DNA from: Oxalobacteraceae bacterium OTU3CINTB1 | GTDB lineage: Bacteria; Pseudomonadota; Gammaproteobacteria; Burkholderiales; Burkholderiaceae_D | NCBI GenBank assembly: GCA_024123955.1 | Contig: CP099652.1 | Coordinates: 2,232,001 to 2,296,000 of the forward strand | Direction of reading: 5' to 3' | DNA: 64,000 bases | Part shown: in pieces, positions 33,142 through 46,272 of the stretch | Position numbering within the stretch: the stretch's first letter is position 1 | How the letters are laid out: every line of letters starts with the position of its first letter | Notes under the pieces: model-generated | What the model was told of the DNA's origin: nothing | What the model saw: only the letters and a program-made list of their open reading frames with translations | Database searches by the model: none | Translations under genes and position numbers: made by a program

Positions 33142-33846
33142 TTATCGGGAATCCAACCCGATATATTTCAAGAGTAGGCGCCCAAGCAATGTGGTTTGGG
33201 TCGGCTCTGTTTTCCAACTTTTTATGATTCTGTCGAATTCAGGGCCGCCCGTCTTGGAATCAATTCTCAACGGGCGAGTCAGAAGGCCAAGTGAGACGAG
33301 ATGCTCAGTATAGTTGTCTTGCAACGCCTTGCGGTCTATCGTCTCCTGATCGCTCCCCAAGGTTGTTCGGATCGGAGCCAATATCGCAGCATGTTTGTTA
33401 CGAAATTCATTATCGCCGTTTAGGGTACGATGGCTATAAAAACGTAGCCAAATGACCTCGATGTCGTTGATCTGGCTAAGAAGACGAAGCAGGTGTCTTG
33501 ACTCTACGAATGAGACGCGATCCTCAGAAACACCGCTTGCCAATAGTGCGGCTAAGTATTCACGTCTTTCGTCTGTAATTGCCTGAGCTGCCTGACGGGC
33601 CGACTCTTCTAGCAAATCCGTAAAATTCTCGTCAGATAATTTGATCCGAATCGCGTCTTGATCGAGAGCGCTCAATCTATGTTCGAGCTTGCGGGCATAG
33701 TCGATCAAACGGTCCATGCGCTGCTTGGGGATGATAGACCCGGCTAATTCTGCAAGCAGCGAACCAGCAAATGGAACCATACCCAATGCAGACTTAGTTG
33801 CACTAACAACGTAGTCAGTGGCGTTTTCGTCTAACTTATCAGTCAT
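33142..33846 (-). CDS. unknown protein with hydrophobic N-terminal helix
   Basis: Protein of 234 residues that I cannot assign. Residues about 15-40 form a hydrophobic, Gly-containing segment (S-A-L-G-M-V-P-F-A-G-S-L-L-A-E-L-A-G-S-I-I-P) followed by Q-R-M-D-R-L and a long helix. Layouts of this kind occur in some abortive-infection (Abi-alpha/DUF4393-like) proteins, but the match is only by eye. The rest is charged and helical. AGGAAAACG precedes the ATG. It is the first gene of the island and could be a membrane-acting effector or a sensor. Confidence is in the gene, not the role. Confidence 0.7.
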   Translation of the reverse strand: MTDKLDENATDYVVSATKSALGMVPFAGSLLAELAGSIIPKQRMDRLIDYARKLEHRLSALDQDAIRIKLSDENFTDLLEESARQAAQAITDERREYLAALLASGVSEDRVSFVESRHLLRLLSQINDIEVIWLRFYSHRTLNGDNEFRNKHAAILAPIRTTLGSDQETIDRKALQDNYTEHLVSLGLLTRPLRIDSKTGGPEFDRIIKSWKTEPTQTTLLGRLLLKYIGLDSR

Positions 33847-34083
33847 CGTTTTCCTAGTTGGTGTATTAAGGTGATGCGGCCACTGATGCGCCTCACACGC
33901 AGTCGTTTTTGTGAAATTGCCCGCGTCTGCTTGTGCCCGAAAGTTGAGATTCGACCAGTGTACGACCGTTGTTGCTTTTCTCCTAATAAAAGGCGCTATC
34001 TAAACAAAATTTTTAATAAGCACGACACAGGTTTTCATTGAATTTACGTACTTCGAGATTCCACTCAAGATGACATGCCGGAC
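33847..34083. other. gene-free right border of island
   Basis: Between the first island gene and the acnA terminator. No gene is supported. The AT-rich part at about 33980-34020 could hold the island promoter, reading leftward. I saw no direct repeat matching the left border. Confidence 0.4.
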
Positions 34084-34127
34084 GAAAAAAAACACCCTGC
34101 CGCCGAAGCGGACAGGGTGTTTTTTCG
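34084..34127 (-). terminator. acnA terminator
   Basis: Long hairpin AACACCCTG...CAGGGTGTT (arms 34091-34099 and 34113-34121) with an A-run on one side and a T-run on the other. It lies directly after the acnA stop and would also block read-through from the opposite strand. Confidence 0.85.
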
Positions 34128-34151
34128 TGTGAAACTAGTTTCAGTCCTTGA

Positions 34152-36860
<2,709 letters not shown>

Positions 36861-36947
36861 GACCTCTCCTTCAGTGGGTATCGTCTATTTGTTGAAGTGC
36901 TACGTTGTGCAAGCGCCCGTGCCGGCGCGCCCGTTTTGGAACCGGTG

Positions 36948-37466
36948 TTACTGGATAACGGTCTTGACGCTGGTCGGTTCCGCGTCGGAGGTGACGACCG
37001 GCTTCAATTGTTCGGCGTTGCGGCATTCGTTGGCCAGCTGGCGGTTCAGTTTTGAATCGAGCAGCATGCCCTTGGCTGGAATGCCGATCCAGATCAGGCC
37101 GTACAATTTGTTTTCGAAGCGGTTGGCGCCGGTGGTCGTACCCACGCGCGTCAGGCGGTGCAAGCGCTTCTTCCAGCGCAGCGCGATGTGCGCCTCGTCG
37201 GTGGTGTTGGCGTAGATCGTGACTTTGTTGCCAAGTTCGCAATCGAACTCGGTGACGGCCGAATCGGTGATGGCCGGTTCGTCGGCTTCCTCGTCGGGCG
37301 CCTTTGGCACGGCTTCTTCCACCGGCTTGGCGGCCTTCTTGGTGGATTTTTTCACGGCCTTTTTGACCGGGGTTTTGGTGGTTTCCGCTGCGGCGTGGGC
37401 GCCGGCGGCGAGGGACAGCGAGGCCAGCGCGAGGCTGCAGGCCATGAATAGTTTGGAGATCGACAT
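36948..37466 (-). CDS. exported Lys-rich protein, unknown
   Basis: Protein of 172 residues with a signal peptide (M-S-I-S-K-L-F-M-A-C-S-L-A-L... A-H-A-A). A Lys/Ala/Pro-rich linker (T-K-T-P-V-K-K-A-V-K-K-S-T-K-K-A-A-K) is followed by a compact domain (about 75-160) with two Cys (F-D-C-E-L-G and N-E-C-R-N-A) that may form a disulfide. The start ATG shares one base with the stop of the CitE-like gene (TGATG), so translation is coupled. The family is unknown to me. Its place between mdh and acnA probably reflects co-transcription rather than a metabolic role. Confidence 0.7.
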   Translation of the reverse strand: MSISKLFMACSLALASLSLAAGAHAAAETTKTPVKKAVKKSTKKAAKPVEEAVPKAPDEEADEPAITDSAVTEFDCELGNKVTIYANTTDEAHIALRWKKRLHRLTRVGTTTGANRFENKLYGLIWIGIPAKGMLLDSKLNRQLANECRNAEQLKPVVTSDAEPTSVKTVIQ

Positions 37467-38605
37467 CAGTTTGTTTCCAGTGGGTGGTCGGCGGGGTTCA
37501 TCAGCGCGGCCACCGACTCGGGCAAGCTCAGCCCGGCCAGTTTGGCGCGCTGTAAAACGGTCCAATAATATCGGTAGCTGGCGCGGTCGTGCAAGCGCCC
37601 GTTCTGGGCGATCGGACCCCATTGCACGGCCGCCGCCTCCAGCAGGATGGCGGCCGCCTCGTTGACTTCGGAGAGGCGCGGCGTGAAGGTCTTGATGATC
37701 GGCTTGATCTGGTTCGGGTGGATGCTCCACATGCGCGTGTAGCCGAATTCGGCGGCGGCGCGCTGGGCGTCGTTGGCGGCGACGGCGGTGTCCTTGATCT
37801 CGGTGGTGACGTTATGCGAGGGCACCTTGCCGTGCGCGTGGCAGGCGGCCGAGATTTCCAGCTTGGCGCGCACCACCAGCGGGTGCGTGAACTGGCCCGG
37901 CGTGCGCATGGCCGCGCCGGGAATGGCGCCGTAGTGCGACGAGATGAAGTCCATGATGCCGAACGACAGGCACTGCACTTGCGGAATGGCGGCGATGTCG
38001 TAGGCCTGGCGCAGCGCGCCGTGGGTTTCGATCAGCACGTGGATCGGCAAATCCCGGCGGCCGGCCTTGGCGGCGTGCTGGTTGATCAGCGCGATGGCGT
38101 CGCTCACTTCCTGCGCGCCGTTCACTTTCGGCAGCACCAGGTAGGCCAGGCGCTGGGCGGCGGCGCAGATGATCTCGACGTCCTGGGCAAAGAACGGGCT
38201 GCCGACATCGTGCACGCGGGCGCCGATGCGGTTGAATTTGTTGTCGTCGGAGTTCAGCAGCTCGGCCACCAGGCGCGCGTGGGCGGCCTCGTTGCCGGCG
38301 CTGGCGCCGTCCTCGCAGTCGAGCGTGATGTCGAACAGCGGGCCAAGTTCTTGTTGCAGAGCGATCGATTTACGCATCAGCTTTTCGGCGCCGGCGTAGT
38401 GGTCGCAGGCCGGCAGCAGCAGCGGCTGGCGATTGCCCTGGAATAAAACCTCGGATGGGTGCATGCGGGTGTGGTCTGGAATGGCGGTTGGCTGAATGGC
38501 TGGTGCCTCGGGTAGGGCGGGTACGTCTGACAAGGGCGGAACAGACGCCGCGCTGCTCTCGGCAGCGCGGCGGGTGCGGCGGATCGGTGGTTTAACCGGT
38601 TCCAC
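37466..38605 (-). CDS. HpcH/HpaI aldolase, CitE-like lyase
   Basis: Member of the citrate-lyase beta-subunit/malyl-CoA lyase family, 379 residues from GTG 38605. The fold is a TIM barrel. L-D-C-E-D-G-A, V-L-P-K-V, I-E-T-H-G-A-L and S-F-G-I-M-D-F carry the metal and CoA-ester contacts. The substrate (malyl-, citramalyl- or citryl-CoA) cannot be told. The first 47 residues are Pro/Ala-rich and unlike the family; M48 (38464), starting M-H-P-S-E-V-L-F-Q-G, is an alternative start. Neither start has a strong ribosome-binding site. It lies 17 bp after mdh and overlaps the next gene by one base. Confidence 0.85.
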   Translation of the reverse strand: MEPVKPPIRRTRRAAESSAASVPPLSDVPALPEAPAIQPTAIPDHTRMHPSEVLFQGNRQPLLLPACDHYAGAEKLMRKSIALQQELGPLFDITLDCEDGASAGNEAAHARLVAELLNSDDNKFNRIGARVHDVGSPFFAQDVEIICAAAQRLAYLVLPKVNGAQEVSDAIALINQHAAKAGRRDLPIHVLIETHGALRQAYDIAAIPQVQCLSFGIMDFISSHYGAIPGAAMRTPGQFTHPLVVRAKLEISAACHAHGKVPSHNVTTEIKDTAVAANDAQRAAAEFGYTRMWSIHPNQIKPIIKTFTPRLSEVNEAAAILLEAAAVQWGPIAQNGRLHDRASYRYYWTVLQRAKLAGLSLPESVAALMNPADHPLETN

Positions 38606-38622
38606 TTAGTGCACGAAGAGGA

Positions 38623-39612
38623 TTACGGCAGCAGGTGCTTGACGCCTTCGCGCTCTTCGGTCAGTTCCTTCAGGGTCAGGTTGATGCGCTCTTGCGAGAA
38701 GGCGTCGATTTCCAGGCCCTGGACGATTTTGTATTCGCCGTTTTCGGTGGTGACAGGGAAGCCGAACATGGTGCCTTCAGGGATGCCGTACGAACCATCC
38801 GAAGGAACGCCCATGGTGGTCCACTTGCCGTTGGTGCCCAGCATCCAGTCGTGGACGTGGTCGATGGCGGCGTTGGCGGCCGACGCGGCCGACGACAGGC
38901 CGCGCGCTTCGATGATGGCGGCGCCGCGCTTTCCGACGGTCGGCAGGAACACGTTGGCGTTCCATTCCTGGTCGTTGATCAGGTCCTTGACGGCCTTGCC
39001 GCCGACGGTGGCGAAACGGTAGTCGGCGTACATGGTTGGCGAGTGGTTGCCCCACACGGTCAGCTTCTCGATGTCTTTCACGGCGGTGCCGGTCTTGGCG
39101 GCCACTTGCGACAGCGCGCGGTTGTGGTCCAGGCGCAGCATGGCGGTGAAGTTCTTGGCCGGCAGCGACGGTGCCGATTTCATGGCGATGTAGGCGTTGG
39201 TGTTGGCAGGGTTGCCGACCACCAGGACTTTAACGTTGCGCGAAGCGACGGCGTCCAGCGCCTTGCCTTGCACGGTGAAGATCTGGGCGTTCGCTTCCAG
39301 CAGGTCCTTGCGCTCCATGCCCGGGCCACGCGGACGGGCGCCGACCAGCACGGCGACGTCGACATCCTTGAAGGCGGTCATCGGGTCGGAGTGGGCGGTC
39401 ATCTCGGTCAGCAGCGGGAACGCGCAGTCGTCGATTTCCATCATGACGCCCTTGAGCGCTTTTTGTGCCTTTTCGTCGGCGATTTCCAGCAGTTGCAGGA
39501 TGACCGGCTGGTCTTTGCCGAGCATGTCGCCGTTGGCGATGCGGAACAGCAGAGCGTAACCGATTTGACCGGCGGCGCCGGTGACAGCAACACGCATTGG
39601 GGTTTTAGCCAT
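38623..39612 (-). CDS. mdh: malate dehydrogenase
   Basis: NAD-dependent malate to oxaloacetate in the TCA cycle, 329 residues. G-A-A-G-Q-I-G-Y near the N-terminus is the Rossmann loop. [15 protein letters not shown] carries the mobile-loop arginines, [10 protein letters not shown] binds the coenzyme, and the catalytic His lies in [13 protein letters not shown] precedes the ATG. It is the first gene of the mdh, CitE-like, periplasmic protein and acnA run, with a near-consensus promoter upstream. Confidence 0.96.
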   Translation of the reverse strand: MAKTPMRVAVTGAAGQIGYALLFRIANGDMLGKDQPVILQLLEIADEKAQKALKGVMMEIDDCAFPLLTEMTAHSDPMTAFKDVDVAVLVGARPRGPGMERKDLLEANAQIFTVQGKALDAVASRNVKVLVVGNPANTNAYIAMKSAPSLPAKNFTAMLRLDHNRALSQVAAKTGTAVKDIEKLTVWGNHSPTMYADYRFATVGGKAVKDLINDQEWNANVFLPTVGKRGAAIIEARGLSSAASAANAAIDHVHDWMLGTNGKWTTMGVPSDGSYGIPEGTMFGFPVTTENGEYKIVQGLEIDAFSQERINLTLKELTEEREGVKHLLP

Positions 39613-39746
39613 GATGAATCTCCAAAGTGGGAATGAAAGTGTTCAAGTGTTCTTGATCGCGTTCTTAAATCCGGCCCGTTTCGGCCCGGGAAAACCTAAT
39701 CCATAATGATACTGCAAATCCACAGCTTATAAACGCATGGCTGCGG

Positions 39747-39775
39747 AGTGTAGGCGCGTAACCAGCTTCTGTCAA
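39747..39775 (-). promoter_or_regulatory. mdh promoter
   Basis: Minus-strand TTGACA (39770-39775), 17 bp, then TACACT (39747-39752). A 14-bp palindrome lies 11 bp upstream of the -35. Confidence 0.7.
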
Positions 39776-39786
39776 TCCTATCTTAT

Positions 39787-39800
39787 GTCTTATATAAGAC
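39787..39800. promoter_or_regulatory. palindromic operator between mdh and gntR
   Basis: GTCTTATATAAGAC, a perfect 14-bp palindrome in the divergent region. It is the size and type bound by GntR-family dimers and lies upstream of the mdh -35 and close to the GntR gene's own start. Binding by that regulator is inferred. Confidence 0.65.
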
Positions 39801-39842
39801 AGATAAGTTGTTGCCGGTTTTGCTGGACGGAAGTGGTCATTT

Positions 39843-40724
39843 GTGGTGAAATCTCGGTCTATGAATCCCGTCCCGCCCAATCCGAACAGCAGCAGCCCAG
39901 CCTCAAGTGCCGGTGGCGCAGCAGGATCGTCGGCGGGTTCGGCGGCATCGTCGCCGGCCGCTTCGACGACAGGCGCTTCGGGCGCGCCAGGCCTGCCGTC
40001 CGGCAGTTCGCCGACATTCTCCCCACTTTACCAGCAAATCAAGGCGCTGATAACTCAAAGCCTGCAATCGGGGGAGTGGAAACCGGGCGAATTGATTCCC
40101 AGCGAGGTCGAACTGGCCAACCGCTTCAAGGTCAGCCAGGGCACCGTGCGCAAGGCCATCGACGAGCTGGCCGCCGAGAACCTGGTCATGCGCAAGCAGG
40201 GCAAGGGCACTTTTGTTGCCACGCACCATGAGGCGCGCGCCCATTTCCGCTTCCTCAAGCTGCTGCCCGACGAGGGCGTGCCACACTATCCTGAAAGTAA
40301 GTTCATTGAAGTCAAGCGCATGCGCGCGCCCGCCGATGTGGCGCGCCTGCTCGACCTGAAGTCCGGCGACGCCGTCATTTTCATCAAACGCGTACAATCG
40401 TTCGACAGCGTGCCGACCATCGTCGAAGAGATGTGGCTGCCCGGCGTCACGTTCAAGGGATTGACCGCCGAGCGGCTGGTCGAATACAAGGGGCCGATGT
40501 ACGGGCTGTTCGAGTCGGAGTTTGGCACTCGCATGATACGGGCGACCGAGAAGATCCGCGCCGTGTGCGCCGACGCCGGCGTGGCCGCGCTGCTGCACAT
40601 CGCCCTCGACACGCCGCTGCTGGCGTCGGAGCGGGTGTCGTTCACGTACGGCGACAAGCCGGTGGAGCTGCGCCGGGGTCAGTATCTGACTGAACGTCAC
40701 CATTACCACAATGAATTGAATTGA
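39843..40724 (+). CDS. GntR-family regulator (HutC/UTRA type)
   Basis: Transcriptional regulator of 293 residues. A winged helix-turn-helix (about 58-125: P-L-Y-Q-Q-I-K, G-E-L-I-P-S-E-V-E-L-A-N-R-F-K-V-S-Q-G-T-V-R-K-A-I) is followed by a UTRA ligand domain. The first 55 residues are an unusual Ser/Ala/Gly/Pro-rich stretch. GTG 39843 has GGAAGTGG 6 bp upstream; ATG 39861 is an alternative. It stands between the divergent mdh cluster and sdhCDAB, so control of TCA-cycle genes is likely, but the ligand is unknown. Confidence 0.9.
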   Translation: MVKSRSMNPVPPNPNSSSPASSAGGAAGSSAGSAASSPAASTTGASGAPGLPSGSSPTFSPLYQQIKALITQSLQSGEWKPGELIPSEVELANRFKVSQGTVRKAIDELAAENLVMRKQGKGTFVATHHEARAHFRFLKLLPDEGVPHYPESKFIEVKRMRAPADVARLLDLKSGDAVIFIKRVQSFDSVPTIVEEMWLPGVTFKGLTAERLVEYKGPMYGLFESEFGTRMIRATEKIRAVCADAGVAALLHIALDTPLLASERVSFTYGDKPVELRRGQYLTERHHYHNELN

Positions 40725-40869
40725 ACTGAATCGAACCCAACGGGTGGAGCAGGAGACCCTGGGGCGCGAAAAGCGCGTCAGGTAGCGTACAACCAACCGT
40801 GCGTCACACCACGGTAGCATTGTTGCGCTGATAATACGTTGAGCTGCGGAAAGCGGCCGCCGGACTGTG

Positions 40870-40897
40870 TTGCAAAACACTATTTTAGTTATATGTA
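40870..40897 (+). promoter_or_regulatory. possible sdh promoter
   Basis: TTGCAA (40870-40875), 16 bp, TATGTA (40892-40897), about 84 bp before sdhC, in the only AT-rich part of the intergenic region. Spacing and boxes are imperfect. Confidence 0.35.
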
Positions 40898-40980
40898 ACA
40901 ATAGATATTGGTTATCGGCGCGGAAATCGGCGAAAATCGCGGTCTAACCAATTTTTGTTTAAGCCTGAGGAGGTCTTGTT

Positions 40981-41403
40981 ATGTCAGAAGCCGTAAGGGA
41001 AGTCCCTAAAAAAGAACGGCGGGAATTCCGTAATATCCATGTTACAGAATTGCTCAACTATCGCCAGCCCCTGGCCGCCATCGTCTCCATCCTGCACCGC
41101 ATCAGCGGCGCGTTGATGTGCTTGCTGCTGCCATTCACGCTGTATTTGTTGCAAGAAAGCCTGCGTTCCGAGATTTCCTTCGCACACTATCAAGGCTTCA
41201 TCACCTACCCGCTGGTCAAGTTGATCATCCTGGCGCTGTGCTGGGGCTACTTCCACCACTTCTGCGCTGGCGTACGCCACCTGGTGATGGACACCCACAT
41301 CGGCCTGGACAAGGATTCGGCGCGCAATTCGTCGGCCGCCGTGCTGGTCATCAGCCTGGTCCTGACCGCGCTGGTCGCCCTGAAACTGTTTGGAGTGTTC
41401 TGA
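40981..41403 (+). CDS. sdhC: succinate dehydrogenase cytochrome b subunit
   Basis: Membrane anchor of complex II, 140 residues, three membrane helices. H-R-I-S-G in the first helix contributes the quinone-site Ser and Arg. H-H-F-C-A-G-V-R-H-L-V-M-D carries the heme b His. A basic N-terminal arm of 30 residues precedes helix 1. GAGGAGG lies 8 bp before the ATG. First gene of sdhCDAB. Confidence 0.93.
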   Translation: MSEAVREVPKKERREFRNIHVTELLNYRQPLAAIVSILHRISGALMCLLLPFTLYLLQESLRSEISFAHYQGFITYPLVKLIILALCWGYFHHFCAGVRHLVMDTHIGLDKDSARNSSAAVLVISLVLTALVALKLFGVF

Positions 41404-41404
41404 A

Positions 41405-41770
41405 ATGGCTAACAATAACATCGGACCGAAGCGCATGGTCGTCGGCGCGCACTACGGCATGAAAGACTGGCTGGCGCAGCGCGTGACCGCCGTCGTCATG
41501 GTGCTCTACACCGCCATCCTGCTGATCGCCTTCCTGACCGGCCAGAACTTCACCTATGAAGGCTGGGCCGCGCTGTTCGCTCAGCAATGGTTCAAATTGA
41601 TTTCCGCCGTGACCCTGCTCGGCCTGTTCTATCACGCCTGGGTCGGCATGCGCGACATCTGGATGGACTACGTTAAACACGTCGGCATCCGCCTGACCCT
41701 GCAAATGGCCACCGTACTGTGGTTGATCGCATGTGCCGTTTGGTCGGTACAGATACTCTGGAGTGTGTAA
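41405..41770 (+). CDS. sdhD: succinate dehydrogenase membrane anchor SdhD
   Basis: Second anchor subunit, 121 residues, three membrane helices. [14 protein letters not shown] in the middle holds the heme ligand and the conserved D-Y. The ATG is one base after the sdhC stop codon, so the two are coupled. With SdhC it binds heme b and ubiquinone and holds SdhAB at the inner membrane. Confidence 0.92.
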   Translation: MANNNIGPKRMVVGAHYGMKDWLAQRVTAVVMVLYTAILLIAFLTGQNFTYEGWAALFAQQWFKLISAVTLLGLFYHAWVGMRDIWMDYVKHVGIRLTLQMATVLWLIACAVWSVQILWSV

Positions 41771-41772
41771 TC

Positions 41773-43551
<1,779 letters not shown>

Positions 43552-43560
43552 GGCAAGACC

Positions 43561-44271
43561 ATGGCACGCACAATCAAACTGAAAATTTACCGTTACGATC
43601 CGGACCAGGACGCCAAACCGTACATGCAGGACGTGACGGTCGAGCTGAAGGACACCGACAAGATGCTGCTTGACGCCTTGCAGCGCATCAAGTCCGACGT
43701 CGACGATTCGCTGGCCCTGCGCCGCTCGTGCCGCGAAGGCGTGTGCGGTTCGGACGCGATGAACATCAACGGCAAGAACGGCCTGGCCTGCACCACCAAT
43801 TTGAACGAGCTGACCGAGCCTATCGTGCTGCGTCCGCTGCCAGGTTTGCCGGTGATCCGCGACCTGATCGTCGACATGACCCAGTTCTTCAAGCAGTACG
43901 ATTCGATCAAGCCATACCTGATCAACGACTCGATCCGTCCTGAAAAGGAACGCCTGCAGTCGCCGACCGAACGCGAAGAACTCGACGGCCTGTACGAGTG
44001 CATCCTGTGCGCGTGCTGCTCGACGTCGTGCCCGTCGTTCTGGTGGAATCCGGACAAGTTCGTCGGCCCGGCCGGCCTGCTGCAAGCCTACCGCTTCATC
44101 GCCGACTCGCGCGACGAGGCGACCGGCCAGCGTCTGGACAACCTGGAAGACCCGTACCGCCTGTTCCGCTGCCACTCGATCATGAACTGCGTCGACGTCT
44201 GCCCTAAGGGTTTGAACCCGAACAAGGCGATCGGCAAGATCAAAGAGCTGATGGTACGCCGGGCGATCTAA
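43561..44271 (+). CDS. sdhB: succinate dehydrogenase iron-sulfur subunit
   Basis: Electron-transfer subunit, 236 residues. [2Fe-2S] ligands lie in C-R-E-G-V-C-G-S-D and the later L-A-C. The [4Fe-4S] and [3Fe-4S] clusters use C-I-L-C-A-C-C-S-T-S-C-P and C-H-S-I-M-N-C-V-D-V-C-P. It passes electrons from FAD to quinone. It starts 9 bp after sdhA and is followed by a hairpin terminator. Confidence 0.96.
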   Translation: MARTIKLKIYRYDPDQDAKPYMQDVTVELKDTDKMLLDALQRIKSDVDDSLALRRSCREGVCGSDAMNINGKNGLACTTNLNELTEPIVLRPLPGLPVIRDLIVDMTQFFKQYDSIKPYLINDSIRPEKERLQSPTEREELDGLYECILCACCSTSCPSFWWNPDKFVGPAGLLQAYRFIADSRDEATGQRLDNLEDPYRLFRCHSIMNCVDVCPKGLNPNKAIGKIKELMVRRAI

Positions 44272-44281
44272 AACGCTATCG

Positions 44282-44307
44282 CGGGCGGCCTTAGCGCCGC
44301 CCGTTTT
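44282..44307 (+). terminator. terminator after sdhB
   Basis: CGGGCGGC (44282-44289), 6-nt loop, GCCGCCCG (44296-44303), four T. The short T-run suggests partial read-through into sdhE and gltA. Confidence 0.7.
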
Positions 44308-44375
44308 ACGTGTCCGTTCCTGTTTAGTAGTGGCGCTCCAGCACGATTGGCGCGCGCAGTGTAAAGTAGTGACCC

Positions 44376-44657
44376 ATGACTGAACCGAACCAATCTGCGC
44401 ACCAGTCCGACCCAGCCAACCGAGCGCGCCTGCGCTGGCGCTCACGCCGGGGTCTGCTGGAAAACGACATCATCCTCACCCGTTTTCTCGATGCGCATGA
44501 AACCGAATTGACCGACGAAGAAGTGGACGCGCTCACGCGGCTCCTCGATTTGTCGGACAATGCCCTGATGGATCTGGTACTGGCCCGTAAAGAGCCGGAA
44601 GGCGAAGTCGACCTGCCGCACGTGCATGCATTGCTGCAACGACTAAGACTGGCCTGA
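44376..44657 (+). CDS. sdhE: FAD assembly factor SdhE
   Basis: Small helical protein of 93 residues needed for covalent flavinylation of SdhA. The R-G-x-x-E motif is present (S-R-R-G-L-L-E-N-D-I-I-L), followed by L-T-D-E-E-V-D-A-L-T-R-L-L-D-L-S-D-N. It has a slightly long, disordered N-terminus. It lies between sdhB and gltA, the usual place. Confidence 0.9.
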   Translation: MTEPNQSAHQSDPANRARLRWRSRRGLLENDIILTRFLDAHETELTDEEVDALTRLLDLSDNALMDLVLARKEPEGEVDLPHVHALLQRLRLA

Positions 44658-44723
44658 GACTACGAAGGCAACCAGAATTTTCGCGTTTTATTTACCTTCA
44701 TCTCCCTAAAAAAGGAAGAGTCC

Positions 44724-46025
44724 ATGAATATTTCTGACAACAAAGCCACCCTGTCGTTCTCCGACGGCAGCCCTTCGGTGGAATTCCCGATCTACAAGGG
44801 CACCGTGGGTCCCGACGTGATCGACATCCGCAAGCTGTACGCCGGCACCGGCAAGTTCACCTACGATCCAGGCTTCATGTCGACCGCCGCGTGCAACTCG
44901 ACGATCACCTACATCGACGGCGACAAGGGCGAGCTGCTGTACCGCGGCTACCCGATCGAACAGCTGGCCGTGAACGCCGACTTCATGGAATCTTGCTACC
45001 TGCTGCTGAACGGCGAACTGCCGAACAGCGTGCAAAAGGACGAGTTCGTCGAGACGGTCACCAAGCACACCATGGTGCACGAGCAGATGCAATTCTTCTT
45101 CCGCGGCTTCCGCCGCGACGCGCACCCGATGTCGGTGCTGGTCGGCACCGTCGGCGCGCTGGCGTCGTTCTACCACGACTCGCTCGACATCAACGACGCC
45201 AAGCAGCGTGAAATTTCGGCCATCCGCCTGATCGCCAAAATGCCGACCCTGGTCGCCATGGCGTACAAGTACTCGATGGGCCAGCCGTTCATGTATCCGC
45301 GCAACGACCTGTCGTACAGCGCCAACTTCATGCGCATGATGTTCGGCAATCCGTGCGAAGAATACAAAGTCAACGACGTGCTGGTGCGCGCCCTCGACCG
45401 TATCCTGATCCTGCACGCGGACCACGAGCAGAACGCATCGACCTCGACCGTCCGTCTGGCCGGTTCGTCGGGCGCCAACCCGTTCGCCTGTATCGCCGCC
45501 GGTATCGCCTGCCTGTGGGGCCCTGCCCACGGCGGCGCCAACGAAGCCGCGCTGACCATGCTGAAGGAAATCGGCTCGGTCGAGAACATTCCTGCGTTCA
45601 TCGAGCAGGTCAAGGACAAGAACTCCGGCGTCAAGCTGATGGGCTTCGGTCACCGCGTGTACAAGAACTTCGACCCGCGTGCCAAGCTGATGCGCGAGAC
45701 CTGCTACGAAGTGCTGGAAGAGCTGGGCCTGCAGGACGACCCGCTGTTCAAGCTGGCGATGGAATTGGAAAAGATTGCGCTGAACGACGAATACTTCGTC
45801 TCGCGCAAGCTGTACCCGAACGTCGACTTCTACTCGGGCATCGTGCAATCGGCGCTGGGCATCCCTGTGTCGCTGTTCACCGGTATCTTCGCCATGGCCC
45901 GCACCATCGGCTGGATCGCCCAGTGGAACGAAATGATCGCCGATCCGGAACAGAAAATCGGCCGTCCACGCCAGCTGTTCGTCGGTTCGACCACCCGCGA
46001 CGTCAAGCCGCTGGACCAGCGTTAA
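44724..46025 (+). CDS. gltA: citrate synthase (type II)
   Basis: Condenses acetyl-CoA and oxaloacetate to citrate, 433 residues, the hexameric NADH-sensitive length. Catalytic residues are the His in G-P-A-H-G-G-A-N, the His in G-F-G-H-R-V-Y-K and the Asp in N-V-D-F-Y-S-G. GGAAGAG precedes the ATG. A strong terminator follows. Confidence 0.96.
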   Translation: MNISDNKATLSFSDGSPSVEFPIYKGTVGPDVIDIRKLYAGTGKFTYDPGFMSTAACNSTITYIDGDKGELLYRGYPIEQLAVNADFMESCYLLLNGELPNSVQKDEFVETVTKHTMVHEQMQFFFRGFRRDAHPMSVLVGTVGALASFYHDSLDINDAKQREISAIRLIAKMPTLVAMAYKYSMGQPFMYPRNDLSYSANFMRMMFGNPCEEYKVNDVLVRALDRILILHADHEQNASTSTVRLAGSSGANPFACIAAGIACLWGPAHGGANEAALTMLKEIGSVENIPAFIEQVKDKNSGVKLMGFGHRVYKNFDPRAKLMRETCYEVLEELGLQDDPLFKLAMELEKIALNDEYFVSRKLYPNVDFYSGIVQSALGIPVSLFTGIFAMARTIGWIAQWNEMIADPEQKIGRPRQLFVGSTTRDVKPLDQR

Positions 46026-46046
46026 TTTTCGCGTTTCGCAGCGAAC

Positions 46047-46075
46047 AAAAAAACGGGCTTCGGCCCGTTTTTTTT
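46047..46075 (+). terminator. gltA terminator
   Basis: A-run, ACGGGC-TTCG-GCCCGT hairpin and eight T. It also faces the convergent XRE gene. Confidence 0.9.
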
Positions 46076-46083
46076 CGCCCGTA

Positions 46084-46272
46084 TCACGGCGTGAAGATGG
46101 TTTCGATCGTCTTGTCGAACAGCCGGGCGATGGCAAAGGCCAGCGGCAGGCTGGGATCGTAGCGGCCGGTCTCGATGGCGTTGACGGTTTGGCGCGAGAC
46201 GGCAAGCTGGTCGGCCAGGTAGGCCTGGCTCCAGCCGCGTTCGGCGCGCAGTTCGCGGATCGTATTGTTCAT
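46084..46272 (-). CDS. small XRE-family regulator
   Basis: A 62-residue helix-turn-helix protein: R-E-L-R-A-E-R-G-W-S-Q-A-Y-L-A-D, then V-S-R-Q-T-V-N-A-I-E-T-G-R-Y-D-P-S. The end, I-A-R-L-F-D-K-T-I-E-T-I-F, is typical of YgzD/YozG-like regulators paired with a membrane protein. Its ATG overlaps the stop of the membrane-protein gene by four bases (ATGA), so the two are coupled. It probably binds the TGTAAAG repeats upstream of the operon. Confidence 0.9.
   Translation of the reverse strand: MNNTIRELRAERGWSQAYLADQLAVSRQTVNAIETGRYDPSLPLAFAIARLFDKTIETIFTP

Larger units (their letters stand above)
29168..33846 (-). other. defence island (unknown protein, FRG, SIR2, HerA)
   Basis: Four genes on one strand, visibly AT-richer than the flanking chromosome. 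It is bounded on the left by a truncated LamG gene and on the right by a gene-free stretch before the acnA terminator. No integrase, transposase or attachment repeat was found. The SIR2 and HerA genes form a known kind of antiphage pair; the other two are candidates for the same or a second system. Confidence 0.7.
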
